Origin: Acidobacteriota bacterium
GTDB lineage: Bacteria > Acidobacteriota > Blastocatellia > RBC074
Direction: 5' to 3'
Assembly (NCBI GenBank): GCA_013140935.1
Contig: JABFSD010000501.1
Location: 1 to 18,822, forward strand
DNA: 18,822 nt
Positions 6,824-13,949 of the stretch are shown one piece after another (the first letter of the stretch is position 1; each line of letters starts with the position of its first letter). The translations under genes and the position numbers were made by a program. The notes beneath the pieces were generated by a model. The model saw nothing but the letters and a program-made list of their open reading frames with translations, was not told where the DNA came from and made no database searches.

Positions 6824-9800
6824 TCACTGTTTGGTAATCGCTTCATCCATATTCAACAACAGACTTGCCACCATCGCGTAAGCCGCAACGTCGTTCGTCG
6901 CCAAATCAGTCCGATTACGCCGTTCGCCGGTAGCCAATAATTTTTTGGCTTCGTCCGGTTGCGCGGCGAAATAAGCCTGTTGTTTTTGCAGATTGCGCAG
7001 CAGCACTTGTTGCTCGCTTGTCGAAGGCGCGCGCGAAGTCACGACGCGAAAGCCCCAAGCCAGTCGTGTCGTAGCGTCATTACCACCTTCGACCAACATT
7101 CGTTCAGCCAACAAGCGCGCCGCTTCGACATAAGTCACATCGTTCATCAGATTGAGCGATTGCAACGGCGTATTCGTCCGCGTCTCTTTGACCGTACAAA
7201 ACTCGCGCGTCGAAGCGTCGAATGCCGACATCGTGGGCGAGAGCAGCGTGCGCTTCCAATAGGTATAAAGACTGCGCCGCCACAAGCCTTCGCCTTTGGC
7301 CTGTTCGTAGCCGGTCAATCCGCCGAAGCCCATGTCTTTATAAATGCCTTCGGGCTGATAGGGCTTGACCGACGGGCCGCCGCGTTTTTCTACGAGCAAG
7401 CCCGAAATGAAGAGGGCCTGATCGCGGATCATCTCGACCGACAACCGAGTACGCGGGCCGCGCGATAAGAGGCGATTTTCCACGTCTTCGTTCGTGGCGT
7501 TGCGCGATGAGGCTTGCTGATAAGTCGCGCTCATCACGATGGTCTTGAACAGTTGTTTCACGTCCCAGTTGTCTCTGCCGTCTCGGAAAGACAGCGCCAG
7601 CCAGTCGAGCAATTCAGGATGCGAAGGCAATTCGCCTTGCGAACCGAAATCTTCCGACGTCTTGACGAGTCCGACGCCGAACAGCATTTGCCAGAACCGA
7701 TTGACCGTAACGCGCGCCGTCAACGGATGTTCTTTGCTCGTCAGCCAACGCGCCAGGCCTAATCGGTTACGTGGCAAGTCGTTCGGCAGCGGCGGCAACA
7801 CAGCCGGTACGATGCGTTCAACGGGTTCAGCCGGAGCGTCATAGCCGCCGCGATTGAGCCGGTATGCAACGCGCGGCGTCGCCATTTCCTCCATCACCAT
7901 CGTCGTCGGCAAGTCGTCAATAAAAGCCTGTCGCTGTTGTTTGAGTGCGGCGAGTTGTTGAGAGGCTTGTTGCAATTCGCTCGGCGCAGCTTGCGCGATG
8001 AAAGCCCGTTGCAGCTTCAGTGTTTGCGTCGCCGTTCGTTTGGTAGGGCTAATCGCCGCCAGTTGATCGAGCGTTTCGGCATTGGCGAGCAATGCGATTT
8101 CGTCGGCTGCGAACGTCCGCGTATACAACCGCACATCGTCCAGCGCGCCTTTGAAACGGAAGCGCGGCCCGCCGCCTGCGCCAATCTTCAACGTATTTTT
8201 CGATCCGCCCATCAGCAAAAAGAAATTGCGTTGATTGAATTTTAGCTTTTGTTCCGTGCCGTTGACGTAAATGCGCAAGCGCCGCTCCCACTGCTCCAGG
8301 CCATCGAATACGACCGCGACGTGTTGCCATTGATTGAGCGGTAACTTGTCAGCCGTCTCAACGCGCAACGTGTCTTCGCCCCAGCGAAACACCATATTGA
8401 AATGCAGCTTGCCGTTGACGAAATACAGTCCGTAACCGTCGGCGCGCGGGACGCCGTTCTCGACATCTGCCGCTGCGTCGCTGACTTTGCTGACGATGGT
8501 TCCGGCCTGTTCGTTGTCGGCCTTGAACCACGCCGCGATGGTGAAGCGTTCGCGGTAATCGAACGACGTGCTTTTATAGCGAAAGTCCGCGTGCATCCCG
8601 CCGTCGAAATAAAATTTTTGATCGAACGTCACGCCCGTGCCCAATGGCGAAACCTCGTAACGCGGAGAGCCTTCGCGCCAGCCCGTCTCGAATTTGATTT
8701 CGGGGTCGTCTTTCCCGCGATTGTATTTTTCGTGGTGATCGCGGTCGGATTTGTTGAATACGGCCTGCGCGTTTTCGTCCAGCGGAACATGCACAGTCAG
8801 TTTGTCTTCAGGAAACCATTGCTGTTTGGGCTTGAGCAATTTTTCCCAACGACGTTGCGCAGCGGCATGCTTTCTCAACAAATCGTTCAAAGTGGTTTCG
8901 CCATTCGTCACCTCTTTATCGAACTGCGCCAGCCGCGCTTGCTCGTCGCGCGTAGGCGCGTGCATCAACGGCGGCGCGTTGCCCTGATCGAAGGAGTGCC
9001 CTTCTTCGTCAATGTTGTTGAAGAAAGCCGAAAATTGATAGAACTCCTTGTGTGTTAGCGGATCGTATTTGTGCGTATGGCAACGCGCGCAACCCATCGT
9101 CAAACCCATGAAAACGGTCGAAGTCGTGTCTACGCGATCAACGACGTATTCGATCCGATACTCTTCTGACACGATGCCGCCTTCGGCATTGAGGCGATGG
9201 TTGCGGTTGAATCCGGTCGCAATCTTTTGTTCGAGCGAAGCGTTTGGCAACAAGTCGCCTGCGAGTTGCTCGGTGACGAATTGATCGAAAGGCATATTGC
9301 TGTTAAAGGCTTCGATCACGTAATCGCGCCAGCGCCACATCGTGCGTTCGCCGTCAATCTGATAGCCGTTCGTGTCGGCATAACGTGCGGCATCCAGCCA
9401 TTTGAAAGCCATTCGTTCGCCAAAGCGCGGCGAAGCCAACAAACGATCAACGACTTTCTCATAAGCGTTCGGCGACTGGTCGTTCAAAAAGTCATCCAAC
9501 TCTTGTAACGTAGGCGGCAAGCCCGTCAAATCGAACGATAAGCGGCGCTGAAGCGTCGCGCGATCAGCTTGCGGCGCGGGCGACAAGCCTTCTTTTTCGA
9601 GCCGCGCCAAGACGAATGTATCAATCGCATTTTTCACCCACGCCTTGTTTTTGACTTCAGGCAAAGGCGCGCGTTGCGGCGCGATGAACGCCCAATGCGA
9701 ACCCCACGCCGCGCCCTCATCAATCCAGCGTTTTAACGTAGCGGTTTGCGCTTCGGTCAGTTTGTGTCCGGTTGAGGGCGGTGGCATCACGATGTCTTGA

Positions 9801-10081
9801 TTCGTCGTCGTGACGCGCTTAATCAAACGACTGTTCGCCGCGTCGCCCGCCACGATCACGCCCGCTTTGGCGAACGCGCCTTCTTTGGTATCGAAGCGCA
9901 GCTTCGCCATCCGCGAACCTTCGTCGGGGCCGTGGCATTGAAAGCAGTTGTCCGAAAGAATCGGGCGCACGTCGCGGTTGAAATCTACGTTGCCGCTCGT
10001 TTGCTGGAAGGCGGCGTTCGATAACGGCCACGATGAAGCAACCGCGCCGCACAGAAAGAGAAAAGCGATGAGTCGTTTCAT
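6824..10081 (-). CDS. Secreted PSCyt1-DUF1549-LamG-DUF1553 (PSD1) protein
   Basis: 1085 residues. Signal peptide 1-24 (MKRLIAFLFLCGAVASSWPL, cut near SNAA). A PSCyt1 heme-type domain occupies about 35-125 with CFQCH (Cys46, Cys49, His50) and a possible axial Met in VMPPP (Met99). DUF1549/PSCyt2 covers about 150-365 and carries a second CxxCH, CARCH (331-335). A LamG-like jelly roll, a likely carbohydrate binder, spans about 485-670 (FTIAAWFK, WQHVAVVFDG, IYVNG, ALDDVRLY). DUF1553/PSD1 covers about 765-1080 (HPLTARVTVNRFWQMLFG, ETRTNTPLQSLNLMND). The family is common in Planctomycetes, Verrucomicrobia and Acidobacteria and is thought to act outside the cytoplasm, often near sulfatases and glycan-degradation genes; the reaction is unknown. 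The usual DUF1501 partner is not next to it here. It starts 47 bp after the alpha/beta hydrolase gene and is probably co-transcribed. The ribosome site (AGGAAA) is weak. Confidence 0.92.
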   Translation of the reverse strand: MKRLIAFLFLCGAVASSWPLSNAAFQQTSGNVDFNRDVRPILSDNCFQCHGPDEGSRMAKLRFDTKEGAFAKAGVIVAGDAANSRLIKRVTTTNQDIVMPPPSTGHKLTEAQTATLKRWIDEGAAWGSHWAFIAPQRAPLPEVKNKAWVKNAIDTFVLARLEKEGLSPAPQADRATLQRRLSFDLTGLPPTLQELDDFLNDQSPNAYEKVVDRLLASPRFGERMAFKWLDAARYADTNGYQIDGERTMWRWRDYVIEAFNSNMPFDQFVTEQLAGDLLPNASLEQKIATGFNRNHRLNAEGGIVSEEYRIEYVVDRVDTTSTVFMGLTMGCARCHTHKYDPLTHKEFYQFSAFFNNIDEEGHSFDQGNAPPLMHAPTRDEQARLAQFDKEVTNGETTLNDLLRKHAAAQRRWEKLLKPKQQWFPEDKLTVHVPLDENAQAVFNKSDRDHHEKYNRGKDDPEIKFETGWREGSPRYEVSPLGTGVTFDQKFYFDGGMHADFRYKSTSFDYRERFTIAAWFKADNEQAGTIVSKVSDAAADVENGVPRADGYGLYFVNGKLHFNMVFRWGEDTLRVETADKLPLNQWQHVAVVFDGLEQWERRLRIYVNGTEQKLKFNQRNFFLLMGGSKNTLKIGAGGGPRFRFKGALDDVRLYTRTFAADEIALLANAETLDQLAAISPTKRTATQTLKLQRAFIAQAAPSELQQASQQLAALKQQRQAFIDDLPTTMVMEEMATPRVAYRLNRGGYDAPAEPVERIVPAVLPPLPNDLPRNRLGLARWLTSKEHPLTARVTVNRFWQMLFGVGLVKTSEDFGSQGELPSHPELLDWLALSFRDGRDNWDVKQLFKTIVMSATYQQASSRNATNEDVENRLLSRGPRTRLSVEMIRDQALFISGLLVEKRGGPSVKPYQPEGIYKDMGFGGLTGYEQAKGEGLWRRSLYTYWKRTLLSPTMSAFDASTREFCTVKETRTNTPLQSLNLMNDVTYVEAARLLAERMLVEGGNDATTRLAWGFRVVTSRAPSTSEQQVLLRNLQKQQAYFAAQPDEAKKLLATGERRNRTDLATNDVAAYAMVASLLLNMDEAITKQ

Positions 10082-10128
10082 AAAGTTGAAAATTTCCTGA
10101 ATGTTCCCGGTAACAAGCCGCGCGCATC

Positions 10129-11013
10129 TTAACGAACTTGAGCGCGTTTGTCCTCTGGCGCGCGCAAAGTTTCCGCAAAAAATTTCAACACGCGCTGTTC
10201 ATACTCGCCGGTCGCCTTAGCGTGCAGGTTTTCGTGTTGTACGTCTTTCACCACCCACAACTCTTTGGGTGCGCTCGCCGCGTTGAACAACTCCTGCGAT
10301 TCGTTCAGCGGTGTATGCCGGTCGCGTTCACCGACGATGAAAAGTTTGGGGTAAGCGAGCGACGCTACGTGATCTATCGGACGCAGGGCTTCTGCGCCGA
10401 TACCCAGACGCGGCTTGAGTTGCCATTCGAGCAAGGGCGTCAACGGACGTGCCCAGTTGCCCAGATAACGCGCGACGCGATTTTCGACGGCGCGATGAAG
10501 GTCGGGATAAACCATTTCGAGAATCAGCGCGTCGAGTGGCAGCGGCTCTTCGGCCAGACAAATTGCTGCGCCGCCGAGCGAAATGCCTAATGCGCCGAGG
10601 CGTTCGTTCGGAAGGCGCGACTGCAAAAATTGTAATGCGGCTTGCGCATCGCGGCTTTCGAGATAACCGAACGTGATTTGCTGACCTGAACTTTCGCCGT
10701 GCGCCTGCTGATCAATTTGCAATACGCCGTATCCGGCTTGCCGCAGGAACGCTGCGCGCGAAGAAGTCTCCAACCGATTGGCGCGGACGCCGTGCAATAA
10801 CAACACTACGCCTTGCCCGGCCTGACCGGCAAACAGCCAGCCGCGAATCGTTGTACCCGAAGTACTATTGAACTCAACGGCGGCGGCTCCGTCAGGCGGC
10901 GCAGGCATCACGGCGCGTGCCGGCCAGCTCAATACCGTACCCGCCAGCCAAATGGCTGCGGGCAAACCGATCAAGCTGAGCGTCAGTGCCATCCATAAAC
11001 GTTTGGTTCGCAT
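10129..11013 (-). CDS. Membrane-anchored alpha/beta hydrolase
   Basis: 294 residues. Residues 8-30 (ALTLSLIGLPAAIWLAGTVL) form an N-terminal anchor or signal, so the enzyme should face the periplasm. The alpha/beta hydrolase signature is complete: LLLHG (71-75, oxyanion strand), GISLGG (143-148, nucleophile Ser145), GERDRHTP with Asp231, and VQHENL with His260 as the last triad member. GYGVLQIDQQAHGESSG also fits the family. Length and layout resemble small serine hydrolases of the BD-FAE/prolyl-oligopeptidase-like type; the substrate (ester, lipid or peptide) cannot be read from sequence. It is the first gene of a probable operon with the DUF1553 gene and diverges from the AMP-binding gene at 11292. 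ATG 11011-11013 is chosen because it directly precedes the anchor; only a loose G-rich ribosome site is seen. Confidence 0.88.
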   Translation of the reverse strand: MRTKRLWMALTLSLIGLPAAIWLAGTVLSWPARAVMPAPPDGAAAVEFNSTSGTTIRGWLFAGQAGQGVVLLLHGVRANRLETSSRAAFLRQAGYGVLQIDQQAHGESSGQQITFGYLESRDAQAALQFLQSRLPNERLGALGISLGGAAICLAEEPLPLDALILEMVYPDLHRAVENRVARYLGNWARPLTPLLEWQLKPRLGIGAEALRPIDHVASLAYPKLFIVGERDRHTPLNESQELFNAASAPKELWVVKDVQHENLHAKATGEYEQRVLKFFAETLRAPEDKRAQVR

Positions 11014-11032
11014 AGTTTTGGGTTCCCCCGAT

Positions 11033-11047
11033 GAGTTTTCAAAACTC
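11033..11047. promoter_or_regulatory. 15-bp perfect dyad GAGTTTTCAAAACTC upstream of the hydrolase
   Basis: GAGTTTT-C-AAAACTC is a perfect palindrome 20-34 bases before the hydrolase start codon, in the divergent intergenic region. It could be an operator or an mRNA hairpin in the hydrolase leader. No convincing sigma70 promoter is seen beside it. Confidence 0.35.
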
Positions 11048-11175
11048 TTTTATCAAAAATTCAAGATTCGTTTAAGACGGGCGGTCATTGCGTGGGTTAC
11101 TTTGCGTTCGTTTGCCGCCCCCAGTGCAATTGTTTAGCGAATTACTTCAAGCAAACTGCTTTCCTCAAGATGGTA

Positions 11176-11218
11176 GCCGTCGCGCGACAGCGCAAGCGAA
11201 ACGCGGCGGCGTTTTTTT
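11176..11218 (+). terminator. Strong intrinsic terminator/attenuator before the AMP-binding gene
   Basis: GCCGTCGCG (11176-11184) pairs with CGCGGCGGC (11202-11210), eight Watson-Crick pairs plus one wobble, around a 17-base loop; G and seven T follow (11212-11218). No plus-strand gene lies between the divergent hydrolase (starts 11013) and this site. It must therefore end a short leader or small RNA, about 74 bases before the AMP-binding start. A weak plus-strand promoter (TTGCGT then TGCAAT, 17-base spacer, about 11102-11130) is possible. Confidence 0.6.
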
Positions 11219-11291
11219 ATTAAAGAAGCGAAGGGAAGGGAAAGGCGCGGATTCTCACCTGATCGCAAGTTCGATTCAGAGAGAGAGAGTC

Positions 11292-12023
11292 ATGTCATAT
11301 CGTTTTGAACCGGTGCCAGAAACGTCGGAAGCCGAAGGCGCGAGCCTGCTTCCGACCGTCACCCAGTCCATCGTGCGTCAGGCCGCCGAACGCACCGGCA
11401 TGGCTTTGCACGATCAAAAGACCGGACGCCGCATCAGTTATCACCAACTCGCCAGCGCCACGCGCCACGCCGCCAAAGCCCTCGCTTTGCGCGGCTTTCA
11501 AAAAGGCCAAGTGGTTTGTCTATACAGCCCGAACCTGCCCGAATACGCCGTAGCGGTTCTGGCCGTGACTCTCGCGGGCGGCGTCGTCACGTTGGCGGTG
11601 CCGACGCTGGAACCCGAACTCTTAGCGCGTCAACTAGCCGCTACTCATTCGCAGTGGCTGGTAACGACCAAAAGACATTTATCCAAAGCCTTGCTGGCCG
11701 CGAGCCAAACCGCCGTGCGCCACGTTTATAGCTTCGATCCGGCGCTGGGCGCACAGCACATCGGCGAACTGTTTGAGACGATCATCGCGGATGACGAACG
11801 CCCCACCGAAGCCTTGCTCGACCCGCAACGCGACCTGATGGCGTGGCTGTTTGACGAGACCGAGCCGGGAACCCGATACCCACACGCTGCCGTGGCGGCT
11901 CTGCTGCAAGCCCGCGCCTGGCCCGCTAACCCACTCGAAATAAAGGGCGCTTCGCTAGCGCAAGCAGAAGTCTTGTGGGACTGGCTGGCCGCTTTGCAAC
12001 ACGGAATGACCGTGTTGATATAA
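11292..12023 (+). CDS. Truncated, P-loop-less AMP-binding (acyl-CoA synthetase-like) protein
   Basis: 243 residues. Residues 22-150 follow the N-terminal part of acyl-CoA/4-coumarate-CoA ligases: ISYHQLASATRHAAKALALR, GFQKGQVVCLYSPNLPEYAV, LAVTLAGGVVTLAVPT, HSQWLVTTKRHL. Where the ATP-binding motif (YSSGTTGLPKG) should follow, the protein reads AWLFDETEPGTRYPHAA (184-200). It then ends at TVLI, matching the region before A5. The C-terminal two thirds of the enzyme, including the adenylate and CoA sites, are absent, and nothing resembling them follows downstream. The frame is clean, with no internal stops, so it may be a maintained pseudoenzyme rather than fresh debris. ATG 11292 is chosen because family similarity starts after it; a GAGAGAGAG stretch just upstream may serve as ribosome site. 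An in-frame TTG at 11088 would read through the terminator and is not preferred. Confidence 0.75.
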   Translation: MSYRFEPVPETSEAEGASLLPTVTQSIVRQAAERTGMALHDQKTGRRISYHQLASATRHAAKALALRGFQKGQVVCLYSPNLPEYAVAVLAVTLAGGVVTLAVPTLEPELLARQLAATHSQWLVTTKRHLSKALLAASQTAVRHVYSFDPALGAQHIGELFETIIADDERPTEALLDPQRDLMAWLFDETEPGTRYPHAAVAALLQARAWPANPLEIKGASLAQAEVLWDWLAALQHGMTVLI

Positions 12024-12285
12024 ATAATACGCCCAGAAAAAAGCGGCCTTCTCACCGCGAATCTGCCACGGCTTGTCATATTTTTAGATTGACAAGGTAA
12101 CAGACGATGAGTAGGATGCGCCGCGTTTGCTGCTAGAAGAAAATTCTGTAGCCAAACAAATTCACTCCTTAGCATCCCATCGAAAATAACCGAATATTTG
12201 CAAAGCGAATTCTCTGCAAGGGAATCTTCGCTGGGTTTATTTTCCGTGTCGGAATTTTCAGCGTGTTTCAATTTCCTACCTTTTC

Positions 12286-12322
12286 GGAATGAGGAATGAG
12301 GAATTGGAATTGGAATTGATTG
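12286..12322. repeat. GGAATGA / GGAATT microrepeat cluster
   Basis: GGAATGA occurs twice in tandem (12286-12299) and is followed by GGAATT-type units (about three, to 12318) and GATTGAT. The units are 6-7 bases long. This is a slippage-prone stretch in non-coding DNA. Confidence 0.7.
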
Positions 12323-12372
12323 ATAGGTGACGGTGAGTGGCGAAGGTGCTGGCGATCAATTCATCGTCCGAA

Positions 12373-12408
12373 CCTCTTGAATTTCCTGCGCCTCTTGAAT
12401 TTCCTGCG
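12373..12408. repeat. Perfect 18-bp tandem duplication
   Basis: CCTCTTGAATTTCCTGCG at 12373-12390 is repeated exactly and directly adjacent at 12391-12408. Only two copies are present, and they are non-coding. Confidence 0.92.
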
Positions 12409-12758
12409 AAAGATAGAGCTAATTCTTACGCCGTTAATGTTTTTGATAACCTGTTAAGCTGTGTCGTGCGTAGTTGTTGCGGTTTTTTTCAGCGAGCTAA
12501 TTGTCGCTGTTGATCGGCCCACGAAAGTCGAATTCATCACCGCCGCTACCCGCCGATAAGTCGAGAGTTTTGTTGCCCACGAAGTAACACCTGCCTCGCT
12601 TGTCGGTCACGAGCTCAGCCGAATTCGTTGTCTTTAACTTTAATGAGCCTGTAATTTTTAGCCACTGCGGCGTACCTTGCGTATGGTCGTCAAGTAACTT
12701 CAGCAGCGTAATTCATTTTCCTATCCAGCAATCGAATACGATTTTTTAGTAACTCGCA

Positions 12759-13262
12759 ATGTTCTGCGAGCTACGTGGAAATTATTGCGTCGTGAGGTGT
12801 CAAGCCGTGTTTCGGTTTGCCACGCTGCGCGGCCTGATGAAGTGCCAAGCTATGCACGGTCTGAAGAAGTATTGGCAAAAAATGAAGTCGGCAATCAGCC
12901 ATGAGCGCATGGTTGAGTTACCGACAGACCCCTCTGGCTTGCGCGTGGATATCGCCGGTTGCCGAGTTTCGGCTCCGCCGGTGAAACAACGTCAACGCGC
13001 TTATTACATTCCGCGCGAACCGGCTGTCTCAACGTGGGCGGCGCGCGCCGAGAGTTACATCACCGGAGGTGAAGGCAATGGATCGTCTGATAAGGCAGGG
13101 AGTGTTCCCCAAAATCCGCCTCATGCGTTCAGTGAGTTATTCACAACGCCCCTTTCGCTGGCAGATGACGTGTTATTTATTCCTGTTTCGCCAGCGACTG
13201 CGCTCGCATTTTCTGCGCGTGCGCATTGTATTGAGCGCCCAACGTTGGCACGTATCTTTTGA
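12759..13262 (+). CDS. Doubtful small ORF, unrecognised
   Basis: 167 residues if started at ATG 12759, which sits in the loop of a CTCGCA/TGCGAG hairpin (12753-12770). Other in-frame ATGs are at 12837 (141 residues), 12852 and 12882. No start has a convincing ribosome site. From about 12900 codon use resembles that of real genes nearby (CGC, GCG, CCG, GAA) and the peptide PPVKQRQRAYYIPREPAVST looks protein-like. From 13078 onward another frame with a good ribosome site overlaps it for 185 bases. No family is recognised. It could be a real small gene, the 5' part of a frameshifted gene continuing in the 13078 frame, or chance. Confidence 0.25.
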   Translation: MFCELRGNYCVVRCQAVFRFATLRGLMKCQAMHGLKKYWQKMKSAISHERMVELPTDPSGLRVDIAGCRVSAPPVKQRQRAYYIPREPAVSTWAARAESYITGGEGNGSSDKAGSVPQNPPHAFSELFTTPLSLADDVLFIPVSPATALAFSARAHCIERPTLARIF

Positions 13263-13416
13263 ACGTCCGACCCACGCGGGATTATTAACGCGCCGACCGC
13301 TCAGGTCGGCAAAACCTGCACCGCCGCGTTACTTGCGGTTAGTGCCTCCGGTTGCGGCAGTCGAACCGGAAACTGAAATCATCCCGCTCGCGCCCAGGTG
13401 GCGACAGGCGGCGTAA
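13078..13416 (+). CDS. Small basic hypothetical protein with strong ribosome site
   Basis: 112 residues, no family recognised. ATG 13078 is preceded by GGAGG (13065-13069) at an ideal 8-base spacing, the best evidence that the frame is translated. The protein is very Arg-rich in its first two thirds (FLFRQRLRSHFLRVRIVLSA) and has a Pro/Glu tail (RYLRLVPPVAAVEPETEI, ending PRWRQAA). The Arg-rich part alternates with hydrophobics and could bind nucleic acid or membrane, but that is speculation. The frame overlaps the upstream doubtful ORF out of register by 185 bases, so at most one of them is likely real over 13078-13262. It ends at TAA 13414-13416, directly followed by TTGACA and the hairpin-dense region. 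Confidence 0.4.
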   Translation: MDRLIRQGVFPKIRLMRSVSYSQRPFRWQMTCYLFLFRQRLRSHFLRVRIVLSAQRWHVSFERPTHAGLLTRRPLRSAKPAPPRYLRLVPPVAAVEPETEIIPLAPRWRQAA

Positions 13417-13582
13417 TTGACAATCGAGTTTGCTCAGGCCGATGTTTTCTGTGGCTTGCCGTCAGGCGAGCGTGTGGCATCACAAGTGCCCGTCATGCCA
13501 CGTAGAAGTCGCGTTGACCCACGACAACCGCAGATCTAACCCCGCCGTCACCCACGATGACGAGAGAAGGCTTGAGCAAGCA

Positions 13583-13620
13583 CTCGCAACGGTTGCGCGC
13601 CGAGTGCGTGCCGTTGCGAG
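13583..13620. repeat. 10-bp perfect inverted repeat
   Basis: CTCGCAACGG (13583-13592) and CCGTTGCGAG (13611-13620), 18-base loop. With one mismatch two further pairs form outside. Part of the hairpin-dense region. Confidence 0.85.
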
Positions 13621-13698
13621 CGCCCTTGAAATTTGCTGACTTGCCCTTACCACCAGCGCGATGGCAGGGGGCAAAATTTGCCACACGCTGGCTGGTAC

Positions 13699-13740
13699 GG
13701 TTGAGGCAGACGGATACTGTCACGGGGGTCTGCCTCAGCC
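13699..13740. repeat. 13-bp inverted repeat (12 pairs plus one wobble)
   Basis: GGTTGAGGCAGAC (13699-13711) and GTCTGCCTCAGCC (13728-13740) with a 16-base loop. No T run follows directly, so this is not a terminator. The single non-Watson-Crick position is a wobble in RNA read from the plus strand. Confidence 0.85.
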
Positions 13741-13785
13741 GCCCTAAGATTTTTAGCGATTTGTTTCTTTGAAAAAAAGCCTCGG

Positions 13786-13935
13786 AAAAAGGAGGTTGGG
13801 CTGTGTTATTGCTCTGGCAGAGGCAAAACGGCAAAAGTAACTAAATGTCTGAAAAAAGGTGCCCCTTTTTCGACCCACGCTTTTGCCGTTTTCCCTGTGC
13901 CCGTAGCGGCACGCAAGTTACCTCGCCTCCTTTTT
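13786..13935. repeat. Nested inverted repeats (outer 10 bp, inner 17 bp)
   Basis: The outer arms AAAAAGGAGG (13786-13795) and CCTCCTTTTT (13926-13935) are perfect. The inner arms 13821-13837 and 13880-13896 match at 16 of 17 positions (core AAAACGGCAAAAG / CTTTTGCCGTTTT). The core loop holds GAAAAAAGG (13851-13859) facing CCCTTTTTC (13863-13871). The outer arm includes a Shine-Dalgarno-like GGAGG that would be hidden in the stem. Confidence 0.85.
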
Positions 13936-13949
13936 GCCTACTCCTGCTC

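Larger units (their letters stand above)
12024..12758. other. About 735-bp stretch with no recognisable gene; short repeats
   Basis: No open frame here looks coding on either strand. It holds a 7-bp inverted repeat CTTGTCA/TGACAAG (12072-12096), the microrepeat cluster at 12286-12322, a perfect 18-bp tandem duplication at 12373-12408, and a 6-bp stem CAGCGA/TCGCTG (12490-12509) just after a T7 run. The composition is more AT-rich than the neighbouring genes. It may be decayed sequence behind the truncated AMP-binding gene. Confidence 0.5.

Noticed and set aside
8402..9058. Plus-strand open frame of 218 codons opposite the DUF1553 gene
   Set aside because: Antisense to a protein with several recognised domains, and with no motif or ribosome site of its own; a shadow frame.
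11261..11285. AGTTCGATTC resembling a tRNA T-loop
   Set aside because: No matching T-stem, acceptor stem or anticodon arm can be built around it.
11088..11291. Upstream in-frame extension of the AMP-binding gene from a TTG
   Set aside because: It would translate through the terminator stem at 11176-11218 and adds no family-like sequence; ATG 11292 fits better.
12038..12060. Possible minus-strand terminator (GCGG/CCGC then T6 on the minus strand)
   Set aside because: The stem is only 4-5 bp and no minus-strand gene lies to its right before 13994 that would need it.
13493..13834. Minus-strand open frame of 113 codons inside the hairpin-dense region
   Set aside because: No ribosome site and low-complexity translation, and it crosses several strong inverted repeats; considered chance.
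13786..13935. Interpretation of the nested repeat as a complete insertion element
   Set aside because: No transposase frame and no convincing flanking target duplication could be seen; kept only as an alternative to a structured RNA.
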